Shown: piece by piece, positions 1 through 9,153 of the stretch
Layout of the letters: the number at the start of each line of letters is the position of its first letter
Numbering within the stretch: position 1 is the stretch's first letter
From: an uncultured Gammaproteobacteria bacterium
Lineage (GTDB): Bacteria > Pseudomonadota > Gammaproteobacteria > HK1
NCBI GenBank assembly: GCA_958295465.1
Contig: OY282353.1
Location: 3,215,001 to 3,279,000, forward strand
Direction of reading: 5' to 3'
Length of the DNA stretch: 64,000 nt
Program-made: the position numbers and the translations under genes
The notes under the pieces: model-generated
Seen by the model: only the letters and a program-made list of their open reading frames with translations
The model's database searches: none
Told to the model about the DNA's origin: nothing

Positions 1-30
1 GCCGGCAGCACTGACCCACTGGACCCCGGC

Positions 31-1449
31 TCAGACGTGGATGGCCCGCCCGGCCACCGCGAGGGCGGCTTCGTGCATCGCCTCGGCGAGGGTGGGGTGG
101 GCGTGGATGGTGCGCGCGACGTCCTCGGCGCTGGCGTCGAAGGCCATCGCGACCACCGCCTCGGCGATCAGCTCCGAGGCGTTCGCCGCGAAGACGTGGA
201 CACCGAGGATGCGGTCGGTGGCGGCGTCTGCGATCACCTCGACCACGCCGTCGGTCTCCCCGGAGCCCTGGGCGCGACCGCTCGCGAGGAAGGGGAAGGA
301 ACCGGTCCGGTGCGCGATGCCGGCGGCGTCCAGCTCGGCTCCGGTCCGGCCGACCCATGCGATCTCCGGGTGGGTGTAGATGACCCAGGGGATGAGGCCG
401 TGGTCCACGTGCGCGGCTTGTCCCGCGATGCGCTCGGCCACCGCGACGCCTTCCTCCGACGCCTTGTGCGCGAGCATCGGTCCGGCCACCGCGTCTCCGA
501 CCGCCCAGATCCCTTCCGCGCTCGTGCGTCCGTACGCATCGACCGCGACGCGGCCGTGGGCGTCGAGATCGACGCCGGCCGCGGCCGGGTCGAGCCCCTC
601 GGTGTTCGCGCGCCGCCCCACCGCGACGACGAGTCGGTCGAACTCGCATTCGTGCCGCCCGCCGGCGTCCTCGTAGCCGACCGTGACCCCGTCGTCATGC
701 GGGCGCGCGCCGGTCACCCGCGCCCCGAGCCGGACGTCGAGCCCCTGCCGGGTGAGCACTTTCAGCGCCTCGCGCGCGATCAGCCGGTCCGCGGCGGGGA
801 GGAAGTCGTCGAGAGCCTCCAGGATCGTCACCTGCGAACCGAGCCGCCCCCATACGCTGCCGAGCTCCAGGCCGATGACCCCCGCGCCGATGATGCCGAG
901 CCGCTTCGGAACCTCGGGGAACGCGAGGGCGCCTTCGTTGTCGACGATGCGGTCGCCGTCCACCTCGGCGGCGGGGATGCGGACCGGGACCGAGCCGGTG
1001 GCGATGACGACGTGCCTCGCCGTGAGGATCCGGGGTTCGCCGGCGCCGTGCGGCGCCACCTCGACCCGGCCGCCGCCCTTCAAGGTGGCCCGACCCGCGA
1101 TCGATTCGACCTTGTTCCTGCGCAGCAGCCCGGCGACCCCGCGGGTCAGGGTCTTCACCACCTTGTCCTTGCGCGCGAGCATCCGGCCCAGATCGAGCGT
1201 CACCTCACCGGCCTCGATGCCGTGCGCGGGCAGCAGGTGTCGCAGGTTGTGGTAGTGGTGCGAGGAGTCGAGCAGGGCCTTCGAGGGGATGCAGCCGACG
1301 TTCAGGCAGGTGCCGCCCAGGGCCGGCCTGCCGTCCGGGCCGAGCCAGGCGTCCACGCAGGCGGCGCCCAGCCCGAGCTGCGCGGCCCGGATCGCCGCGA
1401 CGTATCCGCCGGGTCCGGCTCCGATGACTACGACGTCGAAGTTGTCCAT
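31..1449 (-). CDS. lpdA: Dihydrolipoyl dehydrogenase (E3)
   Basis: FAD/NAD flavoenzyme that reoxidises dihydrolipoamide in 2-oxoacid dehydrogenase or glycine cleavage complexes. The chosen start gives 472 residues, normal for the family. Visible in order: FAD-binding GAGPGGYVAAIRAAQLG near the N terminus, redox-active disulfide motif GGTCLNVGCIPSK, NAD-binding GAGVIGLELGS in the middle, second FAD motif ending in VWAVGDAVAG, and the C-terminal His/Glu pair in HAHPTLAEA. The open frame extends further upstream, but the ATG at 1449 has a GGGAG ribosome site about 9 bases before it and begins MDNFDVVVIGAG as expected. No acyltransferase or decarboxylase genes are adjacent, so its complex is not evident here. 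Confidence 0.95.
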   Translation of the reverse strand: MDNFDVVVIGAGPGGYVAAIRAAQLGLGAACVDAWLGPDGRPALGGTCLNVGCIPSKALLDSSHHYHNLRHLLPAHGIEAGEVTLDLGRMLARKDKVVKTLTRGVAGLLRRNKVESIAGRATLKGGGRVEVAPHGAGEPRILTARHVVIATGSVPVRIPAAEVDGDRIVDNEGALAFPEVPKRLGIIGAGVIGLELGSVWGRLGSQVTILEALDDFLPAADRLIAREALKVLTRQGLDVRLGARVTGARPHDDGVTVGYEDAGGRHECEFDRLVVAVGRRANTEGLDPAAAGVDLDAHGRVAVDAYGRTSAEGIWAVGDAVAGPMLAHKASEEGVAVAERIAGQAAHVDHGLIPWVIYTHPEIAWVGRTGAELDAAGIAHRTGSFPFLASGRAQGSGETDGVVEVIADAATDRILGVHVFAANASELIAEAVVAMAFDASAEDVARTIHAHPTLAEAMHEAALAVAGRAIHV

Positions 1450-1595
1450 GGTGTGTTCTCCCGGGGAGTGGAACGATTCGCCCGACTGCTGCATGAACTC
1501 TTGTGTATTCGTGCGCGAAACGCCTTTGTGCAAGGGTTGTTCTGCACCCTGATGGTCTGGCTCACGTTCACTCCCGGTAATGAATTCATCACTCG

Positions 1596-1601
1596 ATTAT
1601 A
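1596..1601 (-). promoter_or_regulatory. Possible -10 hexamer upstream of lpdA
   Basis: The minus strand reads TATAAT here, inside an unusually AT-rich patch about 150 bases before the lpdA start. No good -35 element sits at the right spacing, so this is only a candidate. Confidence 0.2.
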
Positions 1602-1701
1602 CGATGGGGACCTGGAGTTGACCCGACTGCGTGGACCCATGATCCTTTGGGATGAGGTATCCGCCATGCCGAAATCGTGACCGGGCCATGACCACGGACC
1701 G

Positions 1702-2937
1702 CTACCCGGCCAGCACCTCCACCGTCCACCCCGTCAGGGCGCCGAGGACCACCACCAGCCAGGGGGGCAGCTTCCAGGACACGAGCAGGGCGAATGCGGC
1801 GAGCGCGAGGACGAAATCACCCGCCGAGCGGACTCCGCTCGTCCACACCGGATCGTAGAGGGCGGCGAGCAGAAGGCCGACGACGGCCGCGTTGATGCCG
1901 AGCATCGCCCGGCGGGCGGTCTCCAGGCGGCGCAGTGCGTTCCAGTACGGCAGGGTGCCGACGACCAGGAGGAAGGACGGCGCGAAGATGGCGGCGAGGC
2001 AGATCAGGCCTCCCGGCCACCCCGCGGGCGGCGTCTCCATCACCGTGCCGAGGTAGGCGGAAAAGGTGAAGAGCGGACCCGGCACCGCCTGGGCGGCGCC
2101 GTATCCGGCGAGAAAGGCGTCTTCCGAGACCCAGCCTGGTGGCAGGACCTCCGCTTTCAGCAACGGCAGCACGACATGCCCCCCGCCGAACACCAGGGAG
2201 CCTGAACGGTAGAAGCTGTCGGCGAGGGCCAGACCTTGTGAAGGCCAGGTCGAGGCAAGCACGGGCAGAAGAACGAGCAGGACGAAGAAGAGCACGAGCG
2301 ATGCCGCCGCAATCCCCGATACGGGCGCGTCGCGTCCCGAGGCGGGCGGCGGAGGGGCCTCGGCCCGCAAGTACAGCAACCCGATGAGACCGCCGGCGGC
2401 GATGGCCGCGACCTGCGTCGCCGATCCGCCGGCGCCGAGCACGGCGGCAGCGGCGAGCACCGCGATGGTGACCCGGGGCGGATCGGGGCAAAGCGTCCTC
2501 GCCATGCCCCATACCGCCTGGGCGACCACCGCGACGACGACGGCCCCGAGGCCGTGCAGAAGCCCCGCCGGAATCGCATCGCCGAATGCGACCACGCCGT
2601 ATCCGAGCGCGATGAGCGCGATCGCCGACGGCGCGGTGAATCCCAGCCAGGCCGCGCATCCACCCGCGAGGCCGGCCTTCGTGAGCCCGACGCCGATCCC
2701 GACCTGGCTCGACGTTGGGCCGGGAAGCATCTGGCACAGCGCGACGAGGTCCGCGTAGCCGCGCTCGTCCATCCAGGCCCGGCGAACCACGAATGCCTCG
2801 CGGAAGTAGCCGATGTGGGCCACCGGCCCCCCGAAGGAGGTCAGGCCGAGCGCGAGAAAGGCGAGGAAGACGGTGCCTGCCGGCAGCCGTCCCGCGAGGC
2901 GCCCGGAAGAGCCGGAAGAAGAGGGGTCCCGTTCCAT
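1702..2937 (-). CDS. chrA: Chromate transporter ChrA
   Basis: CHR-family inner-membrane protein expected to export chromate. About 411 residues, made of two homologous halves as in long-chain ChrA. The first half carries FGGPVAHIGYFREAFV and the downstream LCQMLPGPTSSQVG signature; the second half repeats it as VFGGGHVVLPLLKAEVL and AAQAVPGPLFTFSAYLG. Multiple hydrophobic helices are evident. The ATG at 2937 follows a strong AGGAGG site by 6 bases, so the longer open frame to 3081 is rejected. It stands alone between lpdA and a broken oxidoreductase. No ChrB regulator is visible in the window. Confidence 0.92.
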   Translation of the reverse strand: MERDPSSSGSSGRLAGRLPAGTVFLAFLALGLTSFGGPVAHIGYFREAFVVRRAWMDERGYADLVALCQMLPGPTSSQVGIGVGLTKAGLAGGCAAWLGFTAPSAIALIALGYGVVAFGDAIPAGLLHGLGAVVVAVVAQAVWGMARTLCPDPPRVTIAVLAAAAVLGAGGSATQVAAIAAGGLIGLLYLRAEAPPPPASGRDAPVSGIAAASLVLFFVLLVLLPVLASTWPSQGLALADSFYRSGSLVFGGGHVVLPLLKAEVLPPGWVSEDAFLAGYGAAQAVPGPLFTFSAYLGTVMETPPAGWPGGLICLAAIFAPSFLLVVGTLPYWNALRRLETARRAMLGINAAVVGLLLAALYDPVWTSGVRSAGDFVLALAAFALLVSWKLPPWLVVVLGALTGWTVEVLAG

Positions 2938-3114
2938 TCGCGACCTCCTGCCGGGAGCGATCCTCCGGGACGACCCGATCCCTTCTCCGTAAAGTGTTGC
3001 GCAAGCTCGCCCCGCACGCCAGGGCGAGTCTTGTCCAACGAGAGATGCGGAGACGAGCGGTGAGCCGGGCTCCGAAACCAACCGGCCTCTTGACCGCGTC
3101 GCCCGCGTCGCCGG

Positions 3115-3504
3115 TCAGCAGACCTTCAGCAACGGCTCGCCCCGGGTCTCGCGTGCTTCGAGCATCCGATGGGCTTCGGCCGCGTCGCCGAGCGGGAATA
3201 CGCTGTCGATGGTGTCGGCGCAGCTCCCGAGGGGGATGCACCAGGCGACCCGGTCGCCGGGCGCGCCCGGGTCCACGTCCGGCCTGACCCGTTCGACGAC
3301 CCCGCCGCCTTCGCGCCCGAGCGTGAACGGCGGCAAGTTCGCACAGGTGTGGAACTTCGCGTACATGCCGTTGCGGTGGCAGACGCCGGTGTAGTTGACG
3401 CCCGCGTACTCCAGCCGAACCAGCGCTTCGCCGGACCCGGGCCCGGGCGTATCGGCCTTGCGCAACATCAGGTTCTCCGGGCCGCCGCAGGCGTCGATCT
3501 GCAC
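3115..3504 (-). pseudogene. Quinone oxidoreductase (MDR family), internally deleted
   Basis: The first ~95 residues match the GroES-like N-terminal half of zinc-independent medium-chain oxidoreductases (YAGVNYTGVCHRNGMY, then PFTLGREGGGVVERV). The reading then jumps directly to the C-terminal tail typical of the same family (SVFPLGDAAEAHRMLEARET...LLKV). The whole NADPH-binding Rossmann domain, roughly 200 residues, is missing, yet the frame stays open. It opens with a GTG; the family's usual first codon seems to be lost just upstream. It is probably a non-functional remnant, though a 129-residue product could still be made. Confidence 0.8.
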
Positions 3505-3585
3505 GGCTTTCGTATGGTCCTCCGGCGAGTGCCGAGTGCCGGAATCGAGTCCCGATGGGGAGAACGCGGCACAGGCGCCTTCCCC

Positions 3586-4461
3586 TCACCCTCGGCCGAG
3601 CGCCGCCCCGAGCGCGCGTCCGACATCCGACGGGGTATCCAGCACCTCGACCCCGGCCGCTTCCAGCGCCTTGCGCTTCGACGCGCAGGTGCCCTTGTCC
3701 CCCATCACGATCGCCCCCGCATGCCCCATCTTCTTCCCCGGAGGCGATGCGCCGCCCGCGATGAAGGCGACGGCCGGCTTGCGCATGTCCTGCATGTACT
3801 CCGCCGCCTCCTCCTCCATCGTCCCGCCGATTTCGCCGACCACGACGATCGCATCGGTGCGCTCGTCGGCATCGAGCGAGCGCACCGCGTCGCACGTGGT
3901 GGTGCCGAGGATCGGGTCGCCGCCGATCCCGACGAAGGCGGACTCCCCGAATCCCGCCTGCACCAGGTTGAGGCAGATCAGCGTGCCCAGGCTCCCGCTG
4001 CGCGACACCACGCCGACGCTTCCCGGCCGGAAGATGCCGCGCTCGAACGCGGGCATGAAGCCGACGAAGCACTCACCCGGGGTCACCAGGCCCGCGGTGT
4101 TCGGACCGGCCACCGCGGCGCCGTTCACCCGCGCCGCCGCGAGCACCTCCATCACGTCCTGCACCGGGACGTGCTCGGTGAGGACCACCAGCCGCCTGCA
4201 CCCCGCCTCGATGGCGTCCAGCGCCGCCGCCTTCACCCCCAGCGGGGGGATGAACAACACCGAGACGTCGAAGCCGGTCTCGCGCATCGCGTCACGGGCG
4301 CTCGCGTACACCGGCACGCCGCAGTGCACGGCGCCGGCCTTCTTCGGGTTCACGCCCGCGACGATGCGCGTGCCGTATTCCTGCATGCGCCCGGTCCAGA
4401 ACGTGCCCTGTTTCCCGGTGATGCCCTGGACGAGCACCCGCTGGCCGCCGCGAACGATCAC
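3586..4461 (-). CDS. ADP-forming CoA ligase alpha subunit (SucD/SauD-like)
   Basis: Alpha subunit of an ATP-dependent (ADP-forming) acid-CoA ligase. 291 residues, close to SucD length. An N-terminal CoA-binding Rossmann fold (QGITGKQGTFWTGRMQEYG, then VAGVNPKKAG) is followed by the ligase domain with SRSGSLGTLICLNLV. The phosphohistidine loop GKKMGHAGAIV supplies the active-site His. Differences from true SucD include LTEHVPVQDVM where succinate enzymes read ITEGIPV, and NTAGLVTP instead of NCPG, so another acid is likely. The GTG start overlaps the beta-subunit stop by four bases (GTGA), indicating translational coupling. Sulfoacetate, malate or another small acid are possible substrates. 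Confidence 0.85.
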   Translation of the reverse strand: MIVRGGQRVLVQGITGKQGTFWTGRMQEYGTRIVAGVNPKKAGAVHCGVPVYASARDAMRETGFDVSVLFIPPLGVKAAALDAIEAGCRRLVVLTEHVPVQDVMEVLAAARVNGAAVAGPNTAGLVTPGECFVGFMPAFERGIFRPGSVGVVSRSGSLGTLICLNLVQAGFGESAFVGIGGDPILGTTTCDAVRSLDADERTDAIVVVGEIGGTMEEEAAEYMQDMRKPAVAFIAGGASPPGKKMGHAGAIVMGDKGTCASKRKALEAAGVEVLDTPSDVGRALGAALGRG

Positions 4462-5831
4462 GATGCGCCTCCCGCTTTCCCGCCTGCTTCTCCACCGGCT
4501 TCCCGCTCCGGCGTCGCGTCCGTTTTCCGGCCAGCCTCCCGCTCCGCTGCCTCGTCCGTTTCGCGGCCGGCCTTCCGGCCTGCCGCCCCGTCCGCTTTCC
4601 CGTCCGGCTCCCGTCCCGTCGCCGCGCCCGTTTCGCGGCCGTCCGCCCGGCCCGGTTTACCGGCCTCGCCCGCCTCCCGGGCCGCGGCGACCGCGGCGGC
4701 GATCGCCTCGTCCATGGTCTCGTACGGAGTCACTCCGAGGCGCTCGCGGAGCATCGTCCTCGCCTCGGCCGAGCCCGTGCCGTGCACGCTGAAGAAGGCC
4801 GGAATGGACGGCGCGAGCGCCTCCCAGGCGTCGAGCACGCCGCCGGTCATCACGTCGGTGCGCGCGAACGCGCCGCAGAAATTCACGACCAGGCACTTCA
4901 CCCCGGGGTTGTCGAGCACCAGCTCCAGCGCCGGCTTCGCCTTCGTGTACGCCTCCCCGCCGATCTCCAGGAAGTTCGCCGGTCGTCCCCCGTGGTGCGT
5001 GATCACGTCCATGGTGGTCATCGTGAGCCCGGCGCCGTTGGCGAGCACTCCCACGTCACCGTCGAGCTCGATGTACTTCAGCCCGAGGGCCTGCCCGCGC
5101 GCTTCCAGCCCCGTGAGCCGTTCCGGAGATCCGCTCTTCGCGAGCGCCTCCCGGCGCTTCACGCTGGAATCGTCGAGGGTGTACTTGCAGTCGAGGGCCA
5201 TCAGCCGCCCGTCCTCGAGCCGGGCGAGGGGGTTGACTTCGAGCAGGTCGGCGTCGTTGTCGCGGTACGCGCGGTAGAGGGCGACAAGGGTGTCGGCGAC
5301 CGCCGTTTCAGCCGCCGCGGCTTCAGCGGCCGATGCTTCGCCGGCGCCGAGATCGAGACCATCGAGCATCGCGCGGGCGGACGCGAGGTCGAGCCCGCGC
5401 GCGATGTCCACCGGCGCGCGCCGCAACCGATCGGGCATCGACGCGGCCACCTCCTCGACGTCCATGCCCCCCTCGGACGAGAACATCACCAGCGGCCCCT
5501 TGGACGCCGCGTCGTTGAGGACCGCCGCGTAGTATTCCGCCGCGATCGCCGCCTGCTCCTCGACGAGCACCGACTCGACGCGATGCCCCGCGACGTCCAT
5601 GCCGAGGATCGCCTCCGCCGCCTCGCGCGCCGCCGCGGGGTCGCCCGCAGCGCGGATCCCGCCGGCCTTGCCCCGCTTTCCCGCCGGCGCCTGGGCCTTG
5701 ACCATCACCGGCCCCCCGATCGCCGCCGCGTGGCTCTCCGCCTCCCCGGGGCTGCGCGCCGGCAGGCCCCGCGGGACCGCGATGCCCGCCGCTTCGAGCA
5801 GAGGCTTCGCCGCGTGTTCTTCGAAGTCCAT
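4458..5831 (-). CDS. ADP-forming CoA ligase beta subunit (SucC/SauC-like) with repetitive tail
   Basis: ATP-grasp subunit pairing with the alpha gene it overlaps. 457 residues. The family core runs to about residue 395: MDFEEHAAKPLLEAAGI at the start, KAQAPAGKRGKAGGI (nucleotide-binding lysine loop), LLEVNPLARLEDGRLMALDC (metal-binding motif) and NGAGLTMTTMD to GGRPANFLEIGGEA in the ligase domain. The last ~60 residues are not in the family: they are Gly/Arg/Glu/Thr/Lys/Ala-rich short repeats such as GRKAGRETDEAAEREAGRKT. A GGGGA site precedes the ATG at 5831. It lies 182 bases downstream of the aldehyde dehydrogenase on the same strand, which suggests the pair cleaves the acyl-CoA made there. 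Confidence 0.85.
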   Translation of the reverse strand: MDFEEHAAKPLLEAAGIAVPRGLPARSPGEAESHAAAIGGPVMVKAQAPAGKRGKAGGIRAAGDPAAAREAAEAILGMDVAGHRVESVLVEEQAAIAAEYYAAVLNDAASKGPLVMFSSEGGMDVEEVAASMPDRLRRAPVDIARGLDLASARAMLDGLDLGAGEASAAEAAAAETAVADTLVALYRAYRDNDADLLEVNPLARLEDGRLMALDCKYTLDDSSVKRREALAKSGSPERLTGLEARGQALGLKYIELDGDVGVLANGAGLTMTTMDVITHHGGRPANFLEIGGEAYTKAKPALELVLDNPGVKCLVVNFCGAFARTDVMTGGVLDAWEALAPSIPAFFSVHGTGSAEARTMLRERLGVTPYETMDEAIAAAVAAAREAGEAGKPGRADGRETGAATGREPDGKADGAAGRKAGRETDEAAEREAGRKTDATPEREAGGEAGGKAGGAS

Positions 5832-6013
5832 AGTTCCCCGTCCGTGAAATGTTTCGACAAAACGACGTAGATTCGTTGGCCGACCGGCGTCTGGTTCCGG
5901 CGATGCCGGGTCGGGACGTCCGGCTCCCGTATCGCACGGCCCGCGGCGGAAGGGCCGGGAGGGCGTCCGCCACGGGATCCGGAAAAGACCGCCGGGAGAC
6001 TCCCGGGCGCCGC

Positions 6014-7447
6014 CTATTTCCCGTACTTCTCCCAATAGGCGCCGAACAGCGCCTCCTCGCGGGGACGGTCCTCCGGGATCGGCACCGCCAGATGGGTGAC
6101 GTTGAGGAAGTGGCGGTAGTTGAGGTTCTCGCTGATGCTGTTGCCCTGCCACGTCCCGCAGCCCATCGAGAGGGTGAAGTTGAGCCCGCTGTCGAAGCCG
6201 CCTCCGTTTCCGAACGTATGCGCCATGTTCACCAGGACGCGCGCCGTATCGAGCTCCTCGGCGAGACGGCGGGCCTGCGCCATCTCTCCGGTGTGTATCC
6301 CCACGGAGTGCCCCTTGCCCTTGAACTCCATGATCGCGCGGACCTTGTCCACCGCGTCGTCGAAGGTCCGGGCGCGGTATACGGTGAGGACCAGGGCGAG
6401 CTTCTCGTCGGAGAAGGGGTAGCCGGGACCGACCCCGGTCTCCTCGACCATGAAGAACCTCGCCGCACGCGCCCCGCCGTCGAGGCCGCACTCGGCCGCG
6501 AACACGCCGGGGTCCTTCGCGATGACCTTGCGGTTGAGCTTTCCGTTCACCCAGAGGGTGTCGCGGATCATGTCCTTCTCGGCCGCATCCGCGAGGTAGC
6601 CCCCGGCGCGCTCCAGTGCGGCAATGGCGGCGTCGTAGACGTCCTCGACGATGATCACCGAGTTCTCCGACGAGCAGGACGTCGCATTGTCGAAACACTT
6701 CGAGGCGCGGATCTTCTCCGCCGCCTCGTCGAGCCTCGCGCTGGAGTCGATGATGACGGGGACGTTGCCGGCGCCGACCCCGATCGCCGGGGTGCCGCTG
6801 CGGTAGGCGTTGCGGACGTTGTTCTGCGAACCGGTGACCACCACGAGGTCGCAGGCCGCCATCAGTGCATTGGTAAGCGCCTTGTCCACCGGTGGCGGCA
6901 GCACCTGCACCAGATCCTCGGGGGCGCCGATCTTGCGGAGCTCCGCGCGCATGAGGTCCACCGTGCGGGTGGTGGTGGCGAGCCCGCCCGGCGACGGTGC
7001 GATGACGATCGCGTTGCGGCCCTTCAACGCCATCATCGCCTTGTTCACCGGGGTCGCCGCGGGGTTCGTGGAGGGCGTCACCGCGCCGACCACCCCGACC
7101 GGCTTCGCGTACTTCACCAGCCCCAGCTCGGGCCGCTCCTCGATGACGCCGACGCTCTTCACCCGCATCAGGTCGCGCAACGTCCCGAAGGTCTTGCGCT
7201 GGTTCTTGACGACCTTGTCCGGCGCGTTGCCGATCCCGGTGTCCTCGACCGCCATCGCCGCGAGCGCCTCGGCATGCTCCGGCTTGTAGAGTGACCACGC
7301 GAGCGCGGTCACCGCCTCGTCGACCCGGACCTGATCCGAGTCCGCGAAGGCGTCCATGGCCGCGCGCCCGCGGCGGACCAGATCGCCGACGACCGCGCCC
7401 GGATCGCGCTCGACGGCTTCGGCTCGGGCTTCGGCTGGCTGACTCAT
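6014..7447 (-). CDS. Acylating aldehyde dehydrogenase (sulfoacetaldehyde dehydrogenase-like)
   Basis: CoA-acylating aldehyde dehydrogenase interconverting an aldehyde and its acyl-CoA with NAD(P). 477 residues. The AKPVGVVGAVTPSTNPAATP segment and IVIAPSPGG form the cofactor site; the catalytic cysteine lies in FDNATSCSSENSVI; GVGAGNVPVIID is characteristic of the EutE/AdhE-N/SauS branch. Length, the CSSENS motif and the neighbouring SucCD-like ligase and TctABC genes resemble sulfoacetate pathways (SauS with an ADP-forming SauCD). This is an assignment from memory of the family, not a search. Acetaldehyde, succinic or malic semialdehyde remain possible. Start ATG 7447 has AGAGGA 8 bases upstream. 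Confidence 0.8.
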   Translation of the reverse strand: MSQPAEARAEAVERDPGAVVGDLVRRGRAAMDAFADSDQVRVDEAVTALAWSLYKPEHAEALAAMAVEDTGIGNAPDKVVKNQRKTFGTLRDLMRVKSVGVIEERPELGLVKYAKPVGVVGAVTPSTNPAATPVNKAMMALKGRNAIVIAPSPGGLATTTRTVDLMRAELRKIGAPEDLVQVLPPPVDKALTNALMAACDLVVVTGSQNNVRNAYRSGTPAIGVGAGNVPVIIDSSARLDEAAEKIRASKCFDNATSCSSENSVIIVEDVYDAAIAALERAGGYLADAAEKDMIRDTLWVNGKLNRKVIAKDPGVFAAECGLDGGARAARFFMVEETGVGPGYPFSDEKLALVLTVYRARTFDDAVDKVRAIMEFKGKGHSVGIHTGEMAQARRLAEELDTARVLVNMAHTFGNGGGFDSGLNFTLSMGCGTWQGNSISENLNYRHFLNVTHLAVPIPEDRPREEALFGAYWEKYGK

Positions 7448-7670
7448 CGTGTCATTCCTCTGGCTTCAGGGAGGACGGGACACCGGACGCGCCCGTCGCA
7501 ACGGGGATCGAACATGGGGCAGGCCCCGGCGTGGAGTCAAGTATCCCGCGGGCGCCGGGCTGCCGGGATCCTTCGCCGACCCGGACGGGAGAGCGGGTGA
7601 ACCGCGGCATCGCGTCCCCCCGGACGGCCGGCGTGCCTGCCGCCGGCCGTCCGGGGAGAGCAATCCCCTT

Positions 7671-8669
7671 CTACTGCACCAGATCCTTGAGCAATTCGGT
7701 CAGGTACGCCTGCCGCTCCTTCCACATCGCGGCCACTTCGTCACGCCCCATCACCCGCAACGGGGAGCCGCCGTCCTTCATCTTCTTCGCCACCCGTCTC
7801 TTGTTGTTGAACATCTCGGGGACCCGCTCGGCGAGAAAGGCGATGACCTCGGGCGGTGTGCCCGCGGGAGCCATGATGCCGCGGAAGTTCACGCTCGAAT
7901 CATCCACGTCGATGCCCTGCTCCTTGAGGGTCGGCACGTCGGGCAGGAAATCGTGGCGCTGCAGATCGGCTACCGCGAGGATCTTGAGGTTGTCCCTGGA
8001 GCGGAAGGCGTCCGACAGGTTGTTGAAGCCCGCTTTCACCTGGCCGCCCATCACGTCCTTCAACGCTCCCGCGCCGCCCTTCGGATGCGGCACGTAGGTG
8101 GTTTCCACACCGGCGGCCCTGACGAATTGCAGGAAGGCGATGTGGTGGCCGACGAACTTCCCCGCGCCGTTGACGGTGAGCCTGCCCGGATTGCCCTTCG
8201 CGTACTCCACGACGTCGCGGGCGCTGTCGAACGGGCTGTCCTTCGGCACGATGAGCACCGCCGGGTCCGCGCCCCAGTTGGCGATCGGCTCCAGGTTGCC
8301 GATGTTGTACTTGACCTTGTCGGGGAAGGCGATGGACTGGGCGATGAAGTGCGGCACGTTGTACGCGGCCAGCTCGTAGCCGTTCGGCTTGGCCCGGGTC
8401 ACGAAGTCGTTCCACCCTCTCTGCCCACCCGCGCCCGGCTTGTTGATGATGTAGATCGGCTGGCCGAGGTAATCCTCCTGGGCCGACATCATCGTGACGA
8501 TGCGCGCCTGGAAGTCGGTCGCGCCGCCCGCGCCGTACGCCACCGTCACGCCGACCGGCCGCTCGGGATAGTCGGCCGCGGATGCCGGCGGTACCGCCAC
8601 CATCGTCATCATCATCACCGCCGCTGCCAGCGCCGCGAAGCGCCGTTCCAGCAGTTGCAAAGGCTTCAT
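7671..8669 (-). CDS. tctC: TTT transporter periplasmic binding protein TctC
   Basis: Bug/TctC-family solute receptor of a tripartite tricarboxylate transporter. 332 residues with a clear signal peptide: basic start MKPLQLLERR, hydrophobic core AALAAAVMMMTMVAVPPA and cleavage near ASA-ADYPERP. Family motifs follow: YGAGGATDFQARI, NKPGAGGQRGWNDF and, later, GGQVKAGFNNLSDA. A strong AAAGGAGAG site precedes the ATG. It is the third gene of a TctA-TctB-TctC run and lies just upstream of the aldehyde dehydrogenase. Bug proteins bind small carboxylates or sulfonates; the ligand cannot be read from the sequence. Confidence 0.93.
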   Translation of the reverse strand: MKPLQLLERRFAALAAAVMMMTMVAVPPASAADYPERPVGVTVAYGAGGATDFQARIVTMMSAQEDYLGQPIYIINKPGAGGQRGWNDFVTRAKPNGYELAAYNVPHFIAQSIAFPDKVKYNIGNLEPIANWGADPAVLIVPKDSPFDSARDVVEYAKGNPGRLTVNGAGKFVGHHIAFLQFVRAAGVETTYVPHPKGGAGALKDVMGGQVKAGFNNLSDAFRSRDNLKILAVADLQRHDFLPDVPTLKEQGIDVDDSSVNFRGIMAPAGTPPEVIAFLAERVPEMFNNKRRVAKKMKDGGSPLRVMGRDEVAAMWKERQAYLTELLKDLVQ

Positions 8670-8703
8670 GAGACTTCTCTCCTTTTGGTTGGATAAAACA
8701 CGG

Positions 8704-9153
8704 TCACAGGAAAAACTCCCTCGGCACCTGCACCTTCAACACCACGGAGAACATCAGGTACAGGACACCGACGACGGCGCCGGTCGCAATGCCGATGGAC
8801 GACAGGCGCCGGTGCTCGCCGTACAGGAAGGACAACGCGAAGAACGCCAGGATCGCGGACAGGTAAAAACCGACGTCCTCCGCAAAGAGCACGTAAACCA
8901 CGATGACGGCGCCGCCGGGGGCGATCTTCCCGGCGAGTTGCATGGTCAGCACCGGCTCGCCGGCGAACCGCGCCAGCGAGCGGCGGATCAGGTTCGCGCC
9001 GCAGAAGATCAGCATGAGCGCGGAGATGAGCTGCGGAAACGCATAGGCCGCCGGATCGTCCCCGGCAAACGACGCGGAGGCTGCCACCAGCGCAAAGACG
9101 AAGGCGAGGACGTCGCCGCTCGAGGTGCTCATGACGTCGGCGATGCGCTTCAT
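8704..9153 (-). CDS. tctB: TTT transporter small membrane subunit TctB
   Basis: 149-residue membrane protein with about four hydrophobic helices (VLAFVFALVAASASF; PQLISALMLIFCGANLI; GAVIVVYVLFAEDVGFYLSA; GIATGAVVGVLYLMFSVVL), the usual TctB plan. Its ATG shares one base with the TctA stop (TGATG), so the two are translated in tandem. Ends about 35 bases before tctC. It would form the small channel subunit with TctA. Confidence 0.9.
   Translation of the reverse strand: MKRIADVMSTSSGDVLAFVFALVAASASFAGDDPAAYAFPQLISALMLIFCGANLIRRSLARFAGEPVLTMQLAGKIAPGGAVIVVYVLFAEDVGFYLSAILAFFALSFLYGEHRRLSSIGIATGAVVGVLYLMFSVVLKVQVPREFFL

Noticed and set aside
37..1680. 547-residue plus-strand open frame opposite lpdA
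   Set aside because: Antisense frame produced by high GC; no domain, while the minus strand encodes a complete dihydrolipoyl dehydrogenase.
3169..5277. 702-residue plus-strand frame opposite the CoA ligase genes
   Set aside because: Low-complexity Arg/Pro/Ala-rich shadow of well-recognised genes on the other strand.
5832..7298. Upstream two-thirds of a 946-residue frame containing the CoA ligase beta subunit
   Set aside because: The part before the ATG at 5831 is an out-of-frame reading of the aldehyde dehydrogenase.
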